Translations under genes and position numbers: made by a program
Notes under the pieces: generated by a model
Databases searched by the model: none
Told to the model about the DNA's origin: nothing
Seen by the model: only the letters and a program-made list of their open reading frames with translations
Part shown: positions 13,792-20,658 of the stretch, in pieces
How positions within the stretch are numbered: the first letter of the stretch is position 1
Layout: each line of letters starts with the position of its first letter
DNA from: Ramlibacter sp.
Lineage (GTDB): Bacteria; Pseudomonadota; Gammaproteobacteria; Burkholderiales; Burkholderiaceae_C
Assembly (NCBI GenBank): GCA_025351615.1
Contig: JANXVP010000489.1
Coordinates: 1-20,658, forward strand
Reading direction: 5' to 3'
Length of the DNA: 20,658 bases

Positions 13792-15499
13792 CGCTGGTGT
13801 CCTGGGTCACCCGCAGCAGCTCCTCCAGGGACGTGGTGCCGGACGCGACCTTGCGCAATCCGTCCTCGTACAAGGTGAGCATGCCCGACGCTGCCGCCAG
13901 CGCATGCAGTTCGCCGGCATCCTTGCCGTCGATGATCGCCCTGCGCATCGCTTCGTCGAGCACCAGCAGTTCATGGATTCCGGTGCGCCCCTGGTAACCG
14001 GTGTCACGGCAATGGGAGCAGCCGCGTGCCCGGTAGGTCGGATGTCCGGGCTGCAGAAAGCGTCCCAGCCCGGAGCTGCGCAGCACCTCCGCGGATTGCG
14101 TCTCAGCTTCCTTGCAGTGGTTGCACAGCGTCCGCACCAGGCGCTGCGACAGGACGCCGTTGACCGACGAAGTGATGAGGTAACGTTCGACCCCCATGTC
14201 CTGCATCCGGATCACCGCCCCGGCGGCTGTGTTGGTGTGCAGCGTGGAGAGCACGAGGTGACCGGTGAGCGCCGACTGGACGGCGATCTGGGCGGTTTCC
14301 GCGTCGCGCATTTCCCCGATCATGATGATGTCCGGATCCTGGCGCAGGATCGACCGCAATGCGTTGGCGAAGGTCAGGCCGATCTGGGCATGGACCTGGA
14401 TCTGGTTGATCCCCTCCAGCTGGTATTCGACCGGATCCTCGACGTTGATGATTTTCTGGGTCGAGGCATCGAGCTTGGACAACGCCGCGTACAAGGTCGT
14501 GGTCTTGCCGGAGCCGGTCGGTCCGGTGACCAGCACGATGCCGTGAGGGCGCGCGAGCAGCGCGTTGAATTTCGCCAGCGTGTCGGATTCGAATCCCATC
14601 TGCTCGAGGCTGAAGCGGACACTGGCGCGGTCCAGCACGCGCATGACGACGCTTTCGCCGTGGACGGTGGGGACCGTCGAAACGCGCAGGTCGAGCTCAC
14701 GGCCCTTGACCCTGGTCTTGATCCGGCCGTCCTGTGGCAGGCGGCGCTCGGCGATGTCGAGGTGGGCGAGCAGCTTCACCCGTGAACTCACGGCGGCCCC
14801 GTGTTTGGGCGGCACCAGTTCGGACGAATGGATCACGCCGTCGACCCGGTAGCGCACGTGAAGGCCGTCGTCGAACGGCTCCAGGTGGATGTCCGAGGCC
14901 CGCAGCTCGATGACCTTGCCGATGATGGAGTTGACCAGCCGGATGACGGGTGCCTCGCTCGCAAGGTCTTTCAGGTGCTCCACGAAGTCGCCCGAGTCGT
15001 CGAGCTGGTCCAGCGCGTCTTCGGGGTCGGCTCCGGCCGCCGGCTGCGCCAGGGCGCGCTCGATGTCACTGGGCAGGGCGATGTAGGGATGGATCGAAAG
15101 GCCGGTCGACAGGCGCAAGGCCTTCAGCACGAACTGGTCTTCCGGCGTCGCCATGGCAACGTCGAGCCGCCCGTCTTCGAGTCGCAGTGGATAGCACGCG
15201 TGGGTGCTGAGGAATTCGGGGAGCAGCCCGGGCGCCTCGACCGGCACGACCGGAAAATCATCTGCCGACGCGAACGGAACCCCGAGTTGCACGGACCGGG
15301 TCTGGACCACGTCCGATTCGGAGACCAGGCCGAGTTGCACGAGCACCGCTGCCAGGCTACCGCCCATTTCAAGGCGCGCGGCCACCGCCCGCTCCAGGTC
15401 GCGGGCACTCAATTTTTCAGCCCGGACCAGAAGATCCCCCAACTGGTGGGCCAAATCGATCTCGCCAGTTCGCGCGAGAACGCTTTCGGAATTCGCCAT
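13784..15499 (-). CDS. gspE: Type II secretion ATPase GspE
   Basis: GspE is the cytoplasmic hexameric ATPase that powers pseudopilus assembly. From the ATG at 15499 it is 571 residues. The Walker A motif GPTGSGKTTT is at 326-335, the Walker B region RQDPDIIMIGEMRDAETA at about 386-402 and the His box TGHLVLSTLHTN at 412-423. Two CxxC pairs (Cys459/462 and Cys494/497) form the GspE zinc site. Residues 18-75 look like an N1E/MshEN-type domain (GDLLVRAEKLSARDLERAV, GSLAAVLVQLGLVSESDVV). An ATG at 15538 would add 13 odd residues and starts before a terminator-like hairpin, so it is less likely. Neither start has a clear ribosome binding site. A CATAAT at 15536-15541 on the minus strand could be a -10 element. 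It begins the secretion operon. Confidence 0.95.
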   Translation of the reverse strand: MANSESVLARTGEIDLAHQLGDLLVRAEKLSARDLERAVAARLEMGGSLAAVLVQLGLVSESDVVQTRSVQLGVPFASADDFPVVPVEAPGLLPEFLSTHACYPLRLEDGRLDVAMATPEDQFVLKALRLSTGLSIHPYIALPSDIERALAQPAAGADPEDALDQLDDSGDFVEHLKDLASEAPVIRLVNSIIGKVIELRASDIHLEPFDDGLHVRYRVDGVIHSSELVPPKHGAAVSSRVKLLAHLDIAERRLPQDGRIKTRVKGRELDLRVSTVPTVHGESVVMRVLDRASVRFSLEQMGFESDTLAKFNALLARPHGIVLVTGPTGSGKTTTLYAALSKLDASTQKIINVEDPVEYQLEGINQIQVHAQIGLTFANALRSILRQDPDIIMIGEMRDAETAQIAVQSALTGHLVLSTLHTNTAAGAVIRMQDMGVERYLITSSVNGVLSQRLVRTLCNHCKEAETQSAEVLRSSGLGRFLQPGHPTYRARGCSHCRDTGYQGRTGIHELLVLDEAMRRAIIDGKDAGELHALAAASGMLTLYEDGLRKVASGTTSLEELLRVTQDTSDA

Positions 15500-15503
15500 A
15501 CAG

Positions 15504-15535
15504 TAAAAAAGAGCCGCCCGTTGAACGCAACAGGC
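15504..15535 (-). terminator. Intrinsic terminator at the end of the sugar operon
   Basis: On the minus strand GCCTGTTG, loop CGTT and CAACGGGC form an 8-bp stem (one G-T pair) at 15535-15516. GGC and then TCTTTTTTA follow (15515-15504). This has the form of a rho-independent terminator. It lies 16 bases after the stop of the GtrA fusion gene and ends only 5 bases before the chosen gspE ATG, so it separates or attenuates expression between the sugar and secretion operons. Confidence 0.7.
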
Positions 15536-15550
15536 CATTATGACCGTGGT

Positions 15551-18283
15551 CTATCTCGCAGGTCTGCCTGCGGGAATGGCCTTCGCCGACGTGCTGGAGA
15601 GGCGTCTGTAGCAGCTCACGTTGACGTCGGAAATCCTGACGTCCTGGGCCCGGTCCACTGGATCGAAGCGCAGCTTGTCCTCGAAGCCGATCGCGCTTTC
15701 CAGCCGGAACACCAGTTGCTGTGGCCGTCCGTCCGGCAGCGGGGCGACGTCAAGCCTGACAGAGGCCTCCTCCGCAAACTCTTTGACGCCGCGCGCCGCA
15801 AAATAGATCTGTGCCTGTGCCTTCTGCTGCACTGCCATTTTCGCTTCGACATGCAGAACACTGCACTCCTTCATCTGCTGCGGCTTGTCGGTCTTGAAGG
15901 AAACCTGTGCATCGCTGCCGGCCCGAAACGCATGGGGGTCGCCGGGAACAGGATCAAGCCAGGCGCTCCCGAACAGTTGGGCTTTCTTTTGCGGCTGTTC
16001 CAGGACGAAAAATGGACGCGTCGAATACCTCAAGCGGCATCGGACTTCCACCTCGGAAACAGCGAAACCCTGTGGCTTGTTGACCGGGTCGAGCCGCAGC
16101 GTGTCGTCGAACCCGGTTTCGCTTTCAACCCGGAAGGCAAACGCCTGCGGTCCGGCCTGGCCTTTCAGCGGCACCCGGCGCGAATTCGTTTCGGTGAACT
16201 CGCTCTGGCCACGCGGACGGAAGTAAAGCTGAAACGAATCGTCCTGGGCTGCCGCCACCACGACTGCGACATCCAGCATCACGCAATTTTCCATTTCATC
16301 GGGCCGACCGACATGGAGATGGAACTGGGCATCGATTTGCGCCATCGTCCCCGCAGGGCCGACCAGGATATTCCTGGTCTCGACACGCCCGCTGTCCCGA
16401 CTGAGCCGGAACCAGGGAGAAGGATCGTTGACCCCGACCTGGATCGGCAGGAGAGAGAAGTAACGCACGAAAGAAGCGCCGATCCTGGTGGCGTAAATAT
16501 ACGCGGGCGTCAGGTCCGCCATGTTGAATTCCGGGCAGTCGATGCCCTCTCCCTTTTGCAACTGCGCCGACAGGCATGCCACCGTCGCCGTCCGGAAGGA
16601 AGCTTCCATCCGGTGGCGCTGAAAGTGGGCGAAAGCCCCGGCAGAGACCATCAGGAAGATGGCCGCCCCGCACCCAAGCCATGCAGTGACTGTGATCGCC
16701 GCCGCGTGCGATGCCCGCCTGCCCCGCATCAGGACGATGCCCGCGGCGACAACCCAGGGCCACATCAAGGCCGCCCAAAAAAAGTGAAACCTGGAAAACC
16801 CCAGGACAAACACGTCCAGGGCCGACTTGACCTCCGGCCCTCGCAGATAGGTTCGACCAGCAGCGACCAGCAGCAGGTACACGAACACTGTCGCGGCAAG
16901 CGCACAGAAGACCATCGCCACCCGAAGGTCAGGACCGTCCGGATCGGCGCGCACACGCCTGAGCAGCACGAAGGCAATGGCAAGGACACCGGCACAGGCG
17001 ACGAGCACCAGGGCCAGGGACACAACCGGATGTCCCTCGGGCAGCAGCAGCGACCGGCCGATCTTGCCGAAATAGAACAGCCAGAAATCAGGCTCGTAAG
17101 GCAATGCAAGGCGTGCGTCACCGCGGTGCGACGCACCCATGGTCGGCATGACGCCCACCTTGAACTGGGTTGCCGAGGTCACGAGCCCCGCCAGCGCCAA
17201 AGCAGTGCCGCCGTGCACGATCCGGCGGCGCCGGTCCGCGGGGAGCGTCAACACAGCCATTGCCATCACCCCGACCCCCGCGGCCAATGCCCCGAACGCA
17301 CCCGAGATGTAGGTGAAGCCCGCGACGATTCCCAGGCCGAAAATCGCCGGCAGGCGCAACCTGTTGTTCCACGGACTGGCTACGATCAGCCACAAGGAGG
17401 CGAGCAGAAACACCAGCGGCAGCGCCTGGTGGTACGCAAGGTTCTCACGACCCCAATAAGACCCCGGTTGCAGCATCAAGAGCGTGAAAACAAAGCACGC
17501 CGCGGCCTGGATCGTGTCGCCCAACGCGGCTTTGAGCAGTTTCCATTGCAGCAACAGCAACAAGCCCAGCACGGTTGTCATCGACAGCAGCTGGTACGCA
17601 ACGGAGTTGCCGTCGAGCGCACGTTGCGCGATCGCATCGAGTGCGAATCCCACGGGGGCCATGGTGTCGTTGATGCCCATGAACAGGTACGACGGGTCCA
17701 GCGAATCGATCTGCCCGGTCGCATAGGCGCGCCAGTCATCGTAGAACGGGAGGTCGAACCCGAACCGCAGCCACCCCAGCGCATTCAAGGCCAGGCTGAG
17801 AACCGGCAGGCCGATCAGAACGGCTACGGCGACGCGGCGGATCAAAAGACGGACCGCCAGCGAGGGCATGTCGGCGCCAGCTGCAGTGTCCGCTTGCAGA
17901 CCGCCCCTGAAGACGTATGCGTTGCAAAGGTAAGTGATGGGCAAACTGACGGCGATCGCAATCAGCGGCGCCACGTTCGCGGGCCCGCCGATCCAGTCGA
18001 CCCAGATCGACACGATCAGAAGGCCCAGCAGATACTGGCCGGCGTAGATCATGGCCACGTACAGCGGGCCGAACCGGCCGCCCGGCAGTCGAAACACGAA
18101 GTACCGGTTCATCAGGTAGGCCAGTGCGATACCGCTCGCAAAGGCGATGGAATAGCTGGTCCGATACGGGAGCCAGTGAAGCAGCACCAGGTACCCCAGG
18201 TACGTGACCAGGGTGTTGAGGCCCCCGGAGGCAAGAAAGCGCGCCGCGCTTGCGACTGAAATCCTGGGACGAGGTGAAATCAC
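15551..18283 (-). CDS. GtrA flippase–GT-C-like glycosyltransferase fusion with tandem C-terminal repeats
   Basis: This 910-residue protein appears to flip a lipid-linked sugar and transfer it on the outer face of the inner membrane. Residues 10-127 are a GtrA domain with four membrane segments (FLASGGLNTLVTYLGYLVLL, LAYLMNRYFVFRLPGGRFG, LPITYLCNAYVFRG). Residues 140-550 contain about ten more hydrophobic segments. YDDW (181-184) sits in the first long loop, where GT-C enzymes keep acidic catalytic residues. Residues 556-910 are soluble and hold two related repeats (649-750 and 789-893). Each starts and ends with a Cys (667/749 and 807/891) and shares a motif like ES-x2-GF[DE]D-x-LR-x-DPV. The start is GTG, overlapping the preceding stop as GTGA (18280-18283). 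GtrA and the transferase are usually separate proteins, so the fusion is notable. The acceptor is unknown; O-antigen or a surface protein are options. Confidence 0.85.
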   Translation of the reverse strand: MISPRPRISVASAARFLASGGLNTLVTYLGYLVLLHWLPYRTSYSIAFASGIALAYLMNRYFVFRLPGGRFGPLYVAMIYAGQYLLGLLIVSIWVDWIGGPANVAPLIAIAVSLPITYLCNAYVFRGGLQADTAAGADMPSLAVRLLIRRVAVAVLIGLPVLSLALNALGWLRFGFDLPFYDDWRAYATGQIDSLDPSYLFMGINDTMAPVGFALDAIAQRALDGNSVAYQLLSMTTVLGLLLLLQWKLLKAALGDTIQAAACFVFTLLMLQPGSYWGRENLAYHQALPLVFLLASLWLIVASPWNNRLRLPAIFGLGIVAGFTYISGAFGALAAGVGVMAMAVLTLPADRRRRIVHGGTALALAGLVTSATQFKVGVMPTMGASHRGDARLALPYEPDFWLFYFGKIGRSLLLPEGHPVVSLALVLVACAGVLAIAFVLLRRVRADPDGPDLRVAMVFCALAATVFVYLLLVAAGRTYLRGPEVKSALDVFVLGFSRFHFFWAALMWPWVVAAGIVLMRGRRASHAAAITVTAWLGCGAAIFLMVSAGAFAHFQRHRMEASFRTATVACLSAQLQKGEGIDCPEFNMADLTPAYIYATRIGASFVRYFSLLPIQVGVNDPSPWFRLSRDSGRVETRNILVGPAGTMAQIDAQFHLHVGRPDEMENCVMLDVAVVVAAAQDDSFQLYFRPRGQSEFTETNSRRVPLKGQAGPQAFAFRVESETGFDDTLRLDPVNKPQGFAVSEVEVRCRLRYSTRPFFVLEQPQKKAQLFGSAWLDPVPGDPHAFRAGSDAQVSFKTDKPQQMKECSVLHVEAKMAVQQKAQAQIYFAARGVKEFAEEASVRLDVAPLPDGRPQQLVFRLESAIGFEDKLRFDPVDRAQDVRISDVNVSCYRRLSSTSAKAIPAGRPAR
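15605..15919 (-). repeat. Protein-level repeat 2 of the GtrA fusion (residues 789-893)
   Basis: This segment encodes the second of two related domains: ECSVLHVEAKMAV, IYFAARGVKEFAEE, FRLESAIGFEDKLRFDPVD and ISDVNVSC. It aligns along its length with residues 649-750, with conserved end cysteines. It is a diverged internal duplication, probably a beta-sandwich, and is not repeated at DNA level. Confidence 0.75.
16034..16339 (-). repeat. Protein-level repeat 1 of the GtrA fusion (residues 649-750)
   Basis: This segment encodes the first copy: ENCVMLDVAVVVA, LYFRPRGQSEFTET, FRVESETGFDDTLRLDPVN and VSEVEVRC. The first and last cysteines match those of repeat 2 (spacing 82 versus 84 residues), which suggests one disulfide per repeat. 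Confidence 0.75.
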
Positions 18284-19227
18284 GGCGTCGATGCGTTGCG
18301 AGTCATCGCGAGGAAATTGTCGTAGTCGCGCACGTAGTCGGCGCCGTCATAATGTTGCGATGCCAGAACCAGCAGGACCGCGTCAGGGGAATAGCGGTAC
18401 TGGATACCCCACGTCATGGGGGGCAGGTAAACGCCGATGGCAGGGCTGTCCAGCACGAACTGCTGCCGGTTCCGGCCGTCGTCGGCCACCACGTGCACAC
18501 TGCCCTTCACGGCAATCAGGAACTGCTCGCAGCGCAAATGCGCGTGTTCCCCGCGGATTTCCACACTCGGAACGTCATACACCAGGAAGTAGCGCTTGAC
18601 CTCGAATGGAATGTCTCGCCCGAATTCACCGACCGACAGACTGCCGCGCATGTCCACAACATTTTTCAGCCGATGCAGCGTGACGCCGCGCACTGACGTT
18701 TCGCGGACCGGCTCAGTGACCTGAGCCGGTGTGGCGGCGTCCTGCCCCTCATGGTCGGCGGTGTCGACGTAGCCGATGATTTTTGCCGGGTTGCCGACGA
18801 CCACCGCATTCGGTGGAACCGACCGCGTCACTACGGCGCCGGCCCCGACCATGGCGCGCGTACCGATCGTGATGCCTGGCAGGATCGTTGCGTTGGCGCC
18901 GATCGACGCGCCCTTGCGCACGATGGTCTGGCCGAAAGCTTCGGGATACTGCTTGCTTCTGGGGAACTGGTCGTTGGTGAAGGTCGCGTTCGGCCCGACG
19001 AACACGTCGTCCTCCAGCCGCATGCCGTCCCACAGCTGGACGCCGCATTTGAGCGTCACCCGGTCGCCGACAACCACGTCGTTTTCGACGAAGACGTGGT
19101 CGCAGATATTGCAATCGCGTCCGATCCTGGCGCCGGGCAGAACATGGGCAAAGGCCCAGATCCGGGTCCCGTCGCCGATCTGCTTGCTTTCGCAAAGCGC
19201 GTTGGGATGCGTGAAGGGTTTATTCAT
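18280..19227 (-). CDS. WxcM-like bifunctional dTDP-sugar acetyltransferase / 3,4-ketoisomerase
   Basis: This 315-residue protein carries two steps of dTDP-3-acetamido-3,6-dideoxyhexose synthesis. Residues 1-156 are a left-handed beta-helix acetyltransferase with hexapeptide turns (IGDGTRIWAFAHVLPGARIG, VFVGPNATFTNDQFPRS, VGAGAVVTRSVPPNAVVVGN). Residues 180-312 are a cupin ketoisomerase of the FdtA/QdtA type (DMRGSLSVGEF, VKRYFLVYDVP, RGEHAHLRCEQFLIAVKGS, YLPPMTWGIQY, DYVRDYDNFLAM), with His228 and His230 in the active-site motif. The same fusion is known as WxcM in Xanthomonas. The product should be dTDP-Fuc3NAc or dTDP-Qui3NAc; which epimer cannot be told by eye. The start ATG overlaps the GT2 stop (19224-19227), and the aminotransferase needed between the two reactions lies two genes upstream. 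Confidence 0.92.
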   Translation of the reverse strand: MNKPFTHPNALCESKQIGDGTRIWAFAHVLPGARIGRDCNICDHVFVENDVVVGDRVTLKCGVQLWDGMRLEDDVFVGPNATFTNDQFPRSKQYPEAFGQTIVRKGASIGANATILPGITIGTRAMVGAGAVVTRSVPPNAVVVGNPAKIIGYVDTADHEGQDAATPAQVTEPVRETSVRGVTLHRLKNVVDMRGSLSVGEFGRDIPFEVKRYFLVYDVPSVEIRGEHAHLRCEQFLIAVKGSVHVVADDGRNRQQFVLDSPAIGVYLPPMTWGIQYRYSPDAVLLVLASQHYDGADYVRDYDNFLAMTRNASTP

Positions 19228-20192
19228 GCGACGACATTCCTTTGGCGGGTGCCGTCAAAGCGCTCCACCCTCAGGGCCACGGACAAGGGACGGCGTTTGG
19301 TGTTCTCATAAGCGCGCCAGGCATAGGAGCCGACGATTCCCAGGCTGAGAAGATTCAATGCGGAAAAGAAGACGATGAGGATGGCCGTCATGGCATAACC
19401 GGGCACCGTGATCGTGCCCGCCATCCGGCCGATCGCGACAGCGAGGCCGAACAGCGCGGCGGCGGCAGCACCGAAGGCGCCCGTCCGCATCAGCACGCGG
19501 ATCGGCAAATCCGTGAACGCGAAGACGCTGTCCATCAGATAGTTGACCTTCTTGCGCAAGGTCCATGCTGAAACTCCGTGCGCGCGCGGTTGCCGCACAT
19601 AGGGCAGGGTCCGGCGCCGGAATCCCAGCCAGAAAATCTGGGCCACCAGTGAACTGTGGCTCTCCTCGAGCGCGATCAGGGTGTCACGGAACGCACGGTT
19701 GCACCCGAACACATCGACGCCGCCCGGCGGCATCTCGGGAACGACGTAACGCCGGTACAAACCCCAGAAAATCTGGGCCGGGAGGCGGGTCAGCAAAGGA
19801 TCGTGGCGCGCTTCCCGGACTCCGACCACCACGTCCACCTCGCCGGAGCGAAGCACCTGGTCCATCTCGACAACCAGTTCCGGCGGCTCCTGCAGGTCCG
19901 CGGCCATCACGGCGAAGCGCTCCCCGTCTCCGTGGATCAGCCCGGTCCGGATCGCCGCGAAGGAGCCGAAATTGCGGGACAGCAGGATCAGCTTGGACCG
20001 CAGGCTGCGACGCCCCAGCTCATCGCGCAGGATTTCGTAACAGCGGTCCGGACTGCCATCGACGACGAACACGGTCTCCAGGCCATCGGCCAGCTGTTCG
20101 GAGAGCCGCTCGATTGCGGCCAGCAGATCGGGTAGCGAGCCCTCGTTCCGGTAGACGGGAATCACCAGCGTCAGCAACTCAGTCCTCAGCAC
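19224..20192 (-). CDS. GT2 polyprenyl-phosphate glycosyltransferase (ArnC/GtrB/DPM1-like)
   Basis: This enzyme should transfer a sugar from a nucleotide carrier to undecaprenyl phosphate on the cytoplasmic face. It is 322 residues from the GTG at 20192. A TTG at 20177, with GAGGA 5 bases upstream, is an alternative that removes five residues. The GT2 fold shows LTLVIPVYRNEGSL, VVDGSPD (43-49) and the acidic AADLQEPPE (97-105). GGVDVFGCNRAF and a FRRRTLPYVRQPRAHGVSAW segment follow, as in the DPM1-like family. Two C-terminal membrane segments (about 240-262 and 268-292) match GtrB and ArnC. It overlaps the end of the aminotransferase and the start of the WxcM-like gene. The neighbours suggest its donor is the dTDP-acetamido sugar they produce; this is inference. 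Confidence 0.9.
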   Translation of the reverse strand: MLRTELLTLVIPVYRNEGSLPDLLAAIERLSEQLADGLETVFVVDGSPDRCYEILRDELGRRSLRSKLILLSRNFGSFAAIRTGLIHGDGERFAVMAADLQEPPELVVEMDQVLRSGEVDVVVGVREARHDPLLTRLPAQIFWGLYRRYVVPEMPPGGVDVFGCNRAFRDTLIALEESHSSLVAQIFWLGFRRRTLPYVRQPRAHGVSAWTLRKKVNYLMDSVFAFTDLPIRVLMRTGAFGAAAAALFGLAVAIGRMAGTITVPGYAMTAILIVFFSALNLLSLGIVGSYAWRAYENTKRRPLSVALRVERFDGTRQRNVVA

Positions 20193-20658
20193 GGGAGAAA
20201 AAGGCCAGCACCGACCGGATCACCCGTTCGACGTCTTCGTCGGGCATTCCGGGATAGCACGGCAGCGACATGGCGGTGGCACATGCCTCCTCGCTCACGG
20301 GCAGGGAGGTGCCTGCGTAACGGGCAGCGACGGCGGGCTGCCGAATATCCACGATCGGGTAGTGCACGTCAGTCGCCACTCCCGATTCGGCCAGATAAGC
20401 CCGAAGCGACTCCCGCTTTGGAGTGCGGATGACATACAGGTGCGCCACGAAATCAGCCGCCACGGAGGCCGGCAGGCGCAGCGGCAGCCCGGCAAAGGCG
20501 CTGTTGTACCGGGCCGCAATCGCCCGGCGCCACGCGTTGTGCGGCTCGAGCAAAGGGAGTTTTTCGCGCAGCACCGCTGCCTGCATTTCATCAAGCCGGC
20601 TGTTGCACCCGCCCAGCAGCGACACCTCGTATTTCTTCGACCAGCCGTACTGCCGCAA
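20179..20658 (-). CDS. DegT/DnrJ/EryC1 sugar aminotransferase, C-terminal part (FdtB/QdtB-like), partial
   Basis: This PLP-dependent aminotransferase would add the 3-amino group to a dTDP-3-keto-6-deoxyhexose. Only the last 159 or so residues are in the window; the start and the catalytic lysine lie beyond the right edge. The visible part opens with RQYGWSKKYEVSLLGGCNSR followed by LDEMQAAVL, the conserved block of the DegT family. It continues with the small C-terminal domain (HLYVIRTPKRESLRAYLAES, TDVHYPIVDIRQPAV, SLPCYPGMPDEDVERVI). The pairing with a WxcM-like protein supports an FdtB/QdtB role rather than a 4-aminotransferase, but this rests on context. Its stop overlaps the extended start of the GT2 gene. 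Confidence 0.9.
   Translation of the reverse strand: MRQYGWSKKYEVSLLGGCNSRLDEMQAAVLREKLPLLEPHNAWRRAIAARYNSAFAGLPLRLPASVAADFVAHLYVIRTPKRESLRAYLAESGVATDVHYPIVDIRQPAVAARYAGTSLPVSEEACATAMSLPCYPGMPDEDVERVIRSVLAFFSRAED

Noticed and set aside
14801..18259. A plus-strand open frame of 1152 codons opposite gspE and the GtrA fusion
   Set aside because: It mirrors real genes on the other strand. Its translation is rich in Arg, Gln, Asp, His and Gly with no domain pattern, as expected from antisense of GC-rich codons.
1..20658. tRNA, rRNA, CRISPR arrays, insertion sequences and attachment sites
   Set aside because: I saw no cloverleaf, regularly spaced repeats, transposase motif or terminal inverted repeats; intergenic space is too short for most of these.

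Overview
The window is about 20.7 kb of GC-rich DNA. Every gene I can support lies on the minus strand, so the biological reading order is from position 20658 down to 1. The codon bias, the type II secretion gene order and the cell-envelope sugar genes suggest a Gram-negative betaproteobacterium, probably Burkholderiales. That is inference from gene style, and no rRNA or other marker is present to confirm it.

Region A (20658 to 15551) is a sugar-modification operon with overlapping genes. It holds the end of a DegT/DnrJ-type aminotransferase, a membrane-anchored GT2 glycosyltransferase of the ArnC/GtrB type, a WxcM-like bifunctional protein (acetyltransferase plus FdtA/QdtA-type ketoisomerase), and a 910-residue fusion of a GtrA flippase domain, a multi-membrane GT-C-like region and two tandem extracytoplasmic repeats. 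Together these look like a pathway that makes a dTDP-3-acetamido-3,6-dideoxyhexose, loads it on a polyprenyl phosphate, flips it and transfers it to an acceptor in the periplasm. A terminator-like hairpin closes the operon.

Region B (15499 to 4454) is a compact type II secretion operon in the order gspE-F-G-H-I-J-K-L-M-C(N)-D, followed by a small lipoprotein. Seven successive junctions, from gspH/gspI to the gspC-like gene/gspD, are 4-base ATGA overlaps. The GspC-like protein has no PDZ domain, the GspL-like protein has a reduced cytoplasmic part, and both end in the same peptide PFVIGGSR.

Region C (4453 to 1558) has a 171-base regulatory gap, a 582-residue secreted protein of unknown function with a strong ribosome binding site, a perfect 12-bp hairpin, and a SurA/parvulin-type periplasmic prolyl isomerase. 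I infer that the secreted protein may be a main client of the neighbouring secretion system, with the isomerase helping it fold.

Region D (1497 to 1) is a polysaccharide ABC exporter: an ABC-2 permease overlapping an ATPase gene that runs off the left edge. The window thus joins three surface-building functions: protein secretion, lipid-linked glycosylation and polysaccharide export. I found no tRNA, rRNA, CRISPR array, insertion sequence or phage gene. No gene-free stretch exceeds 300 bases.
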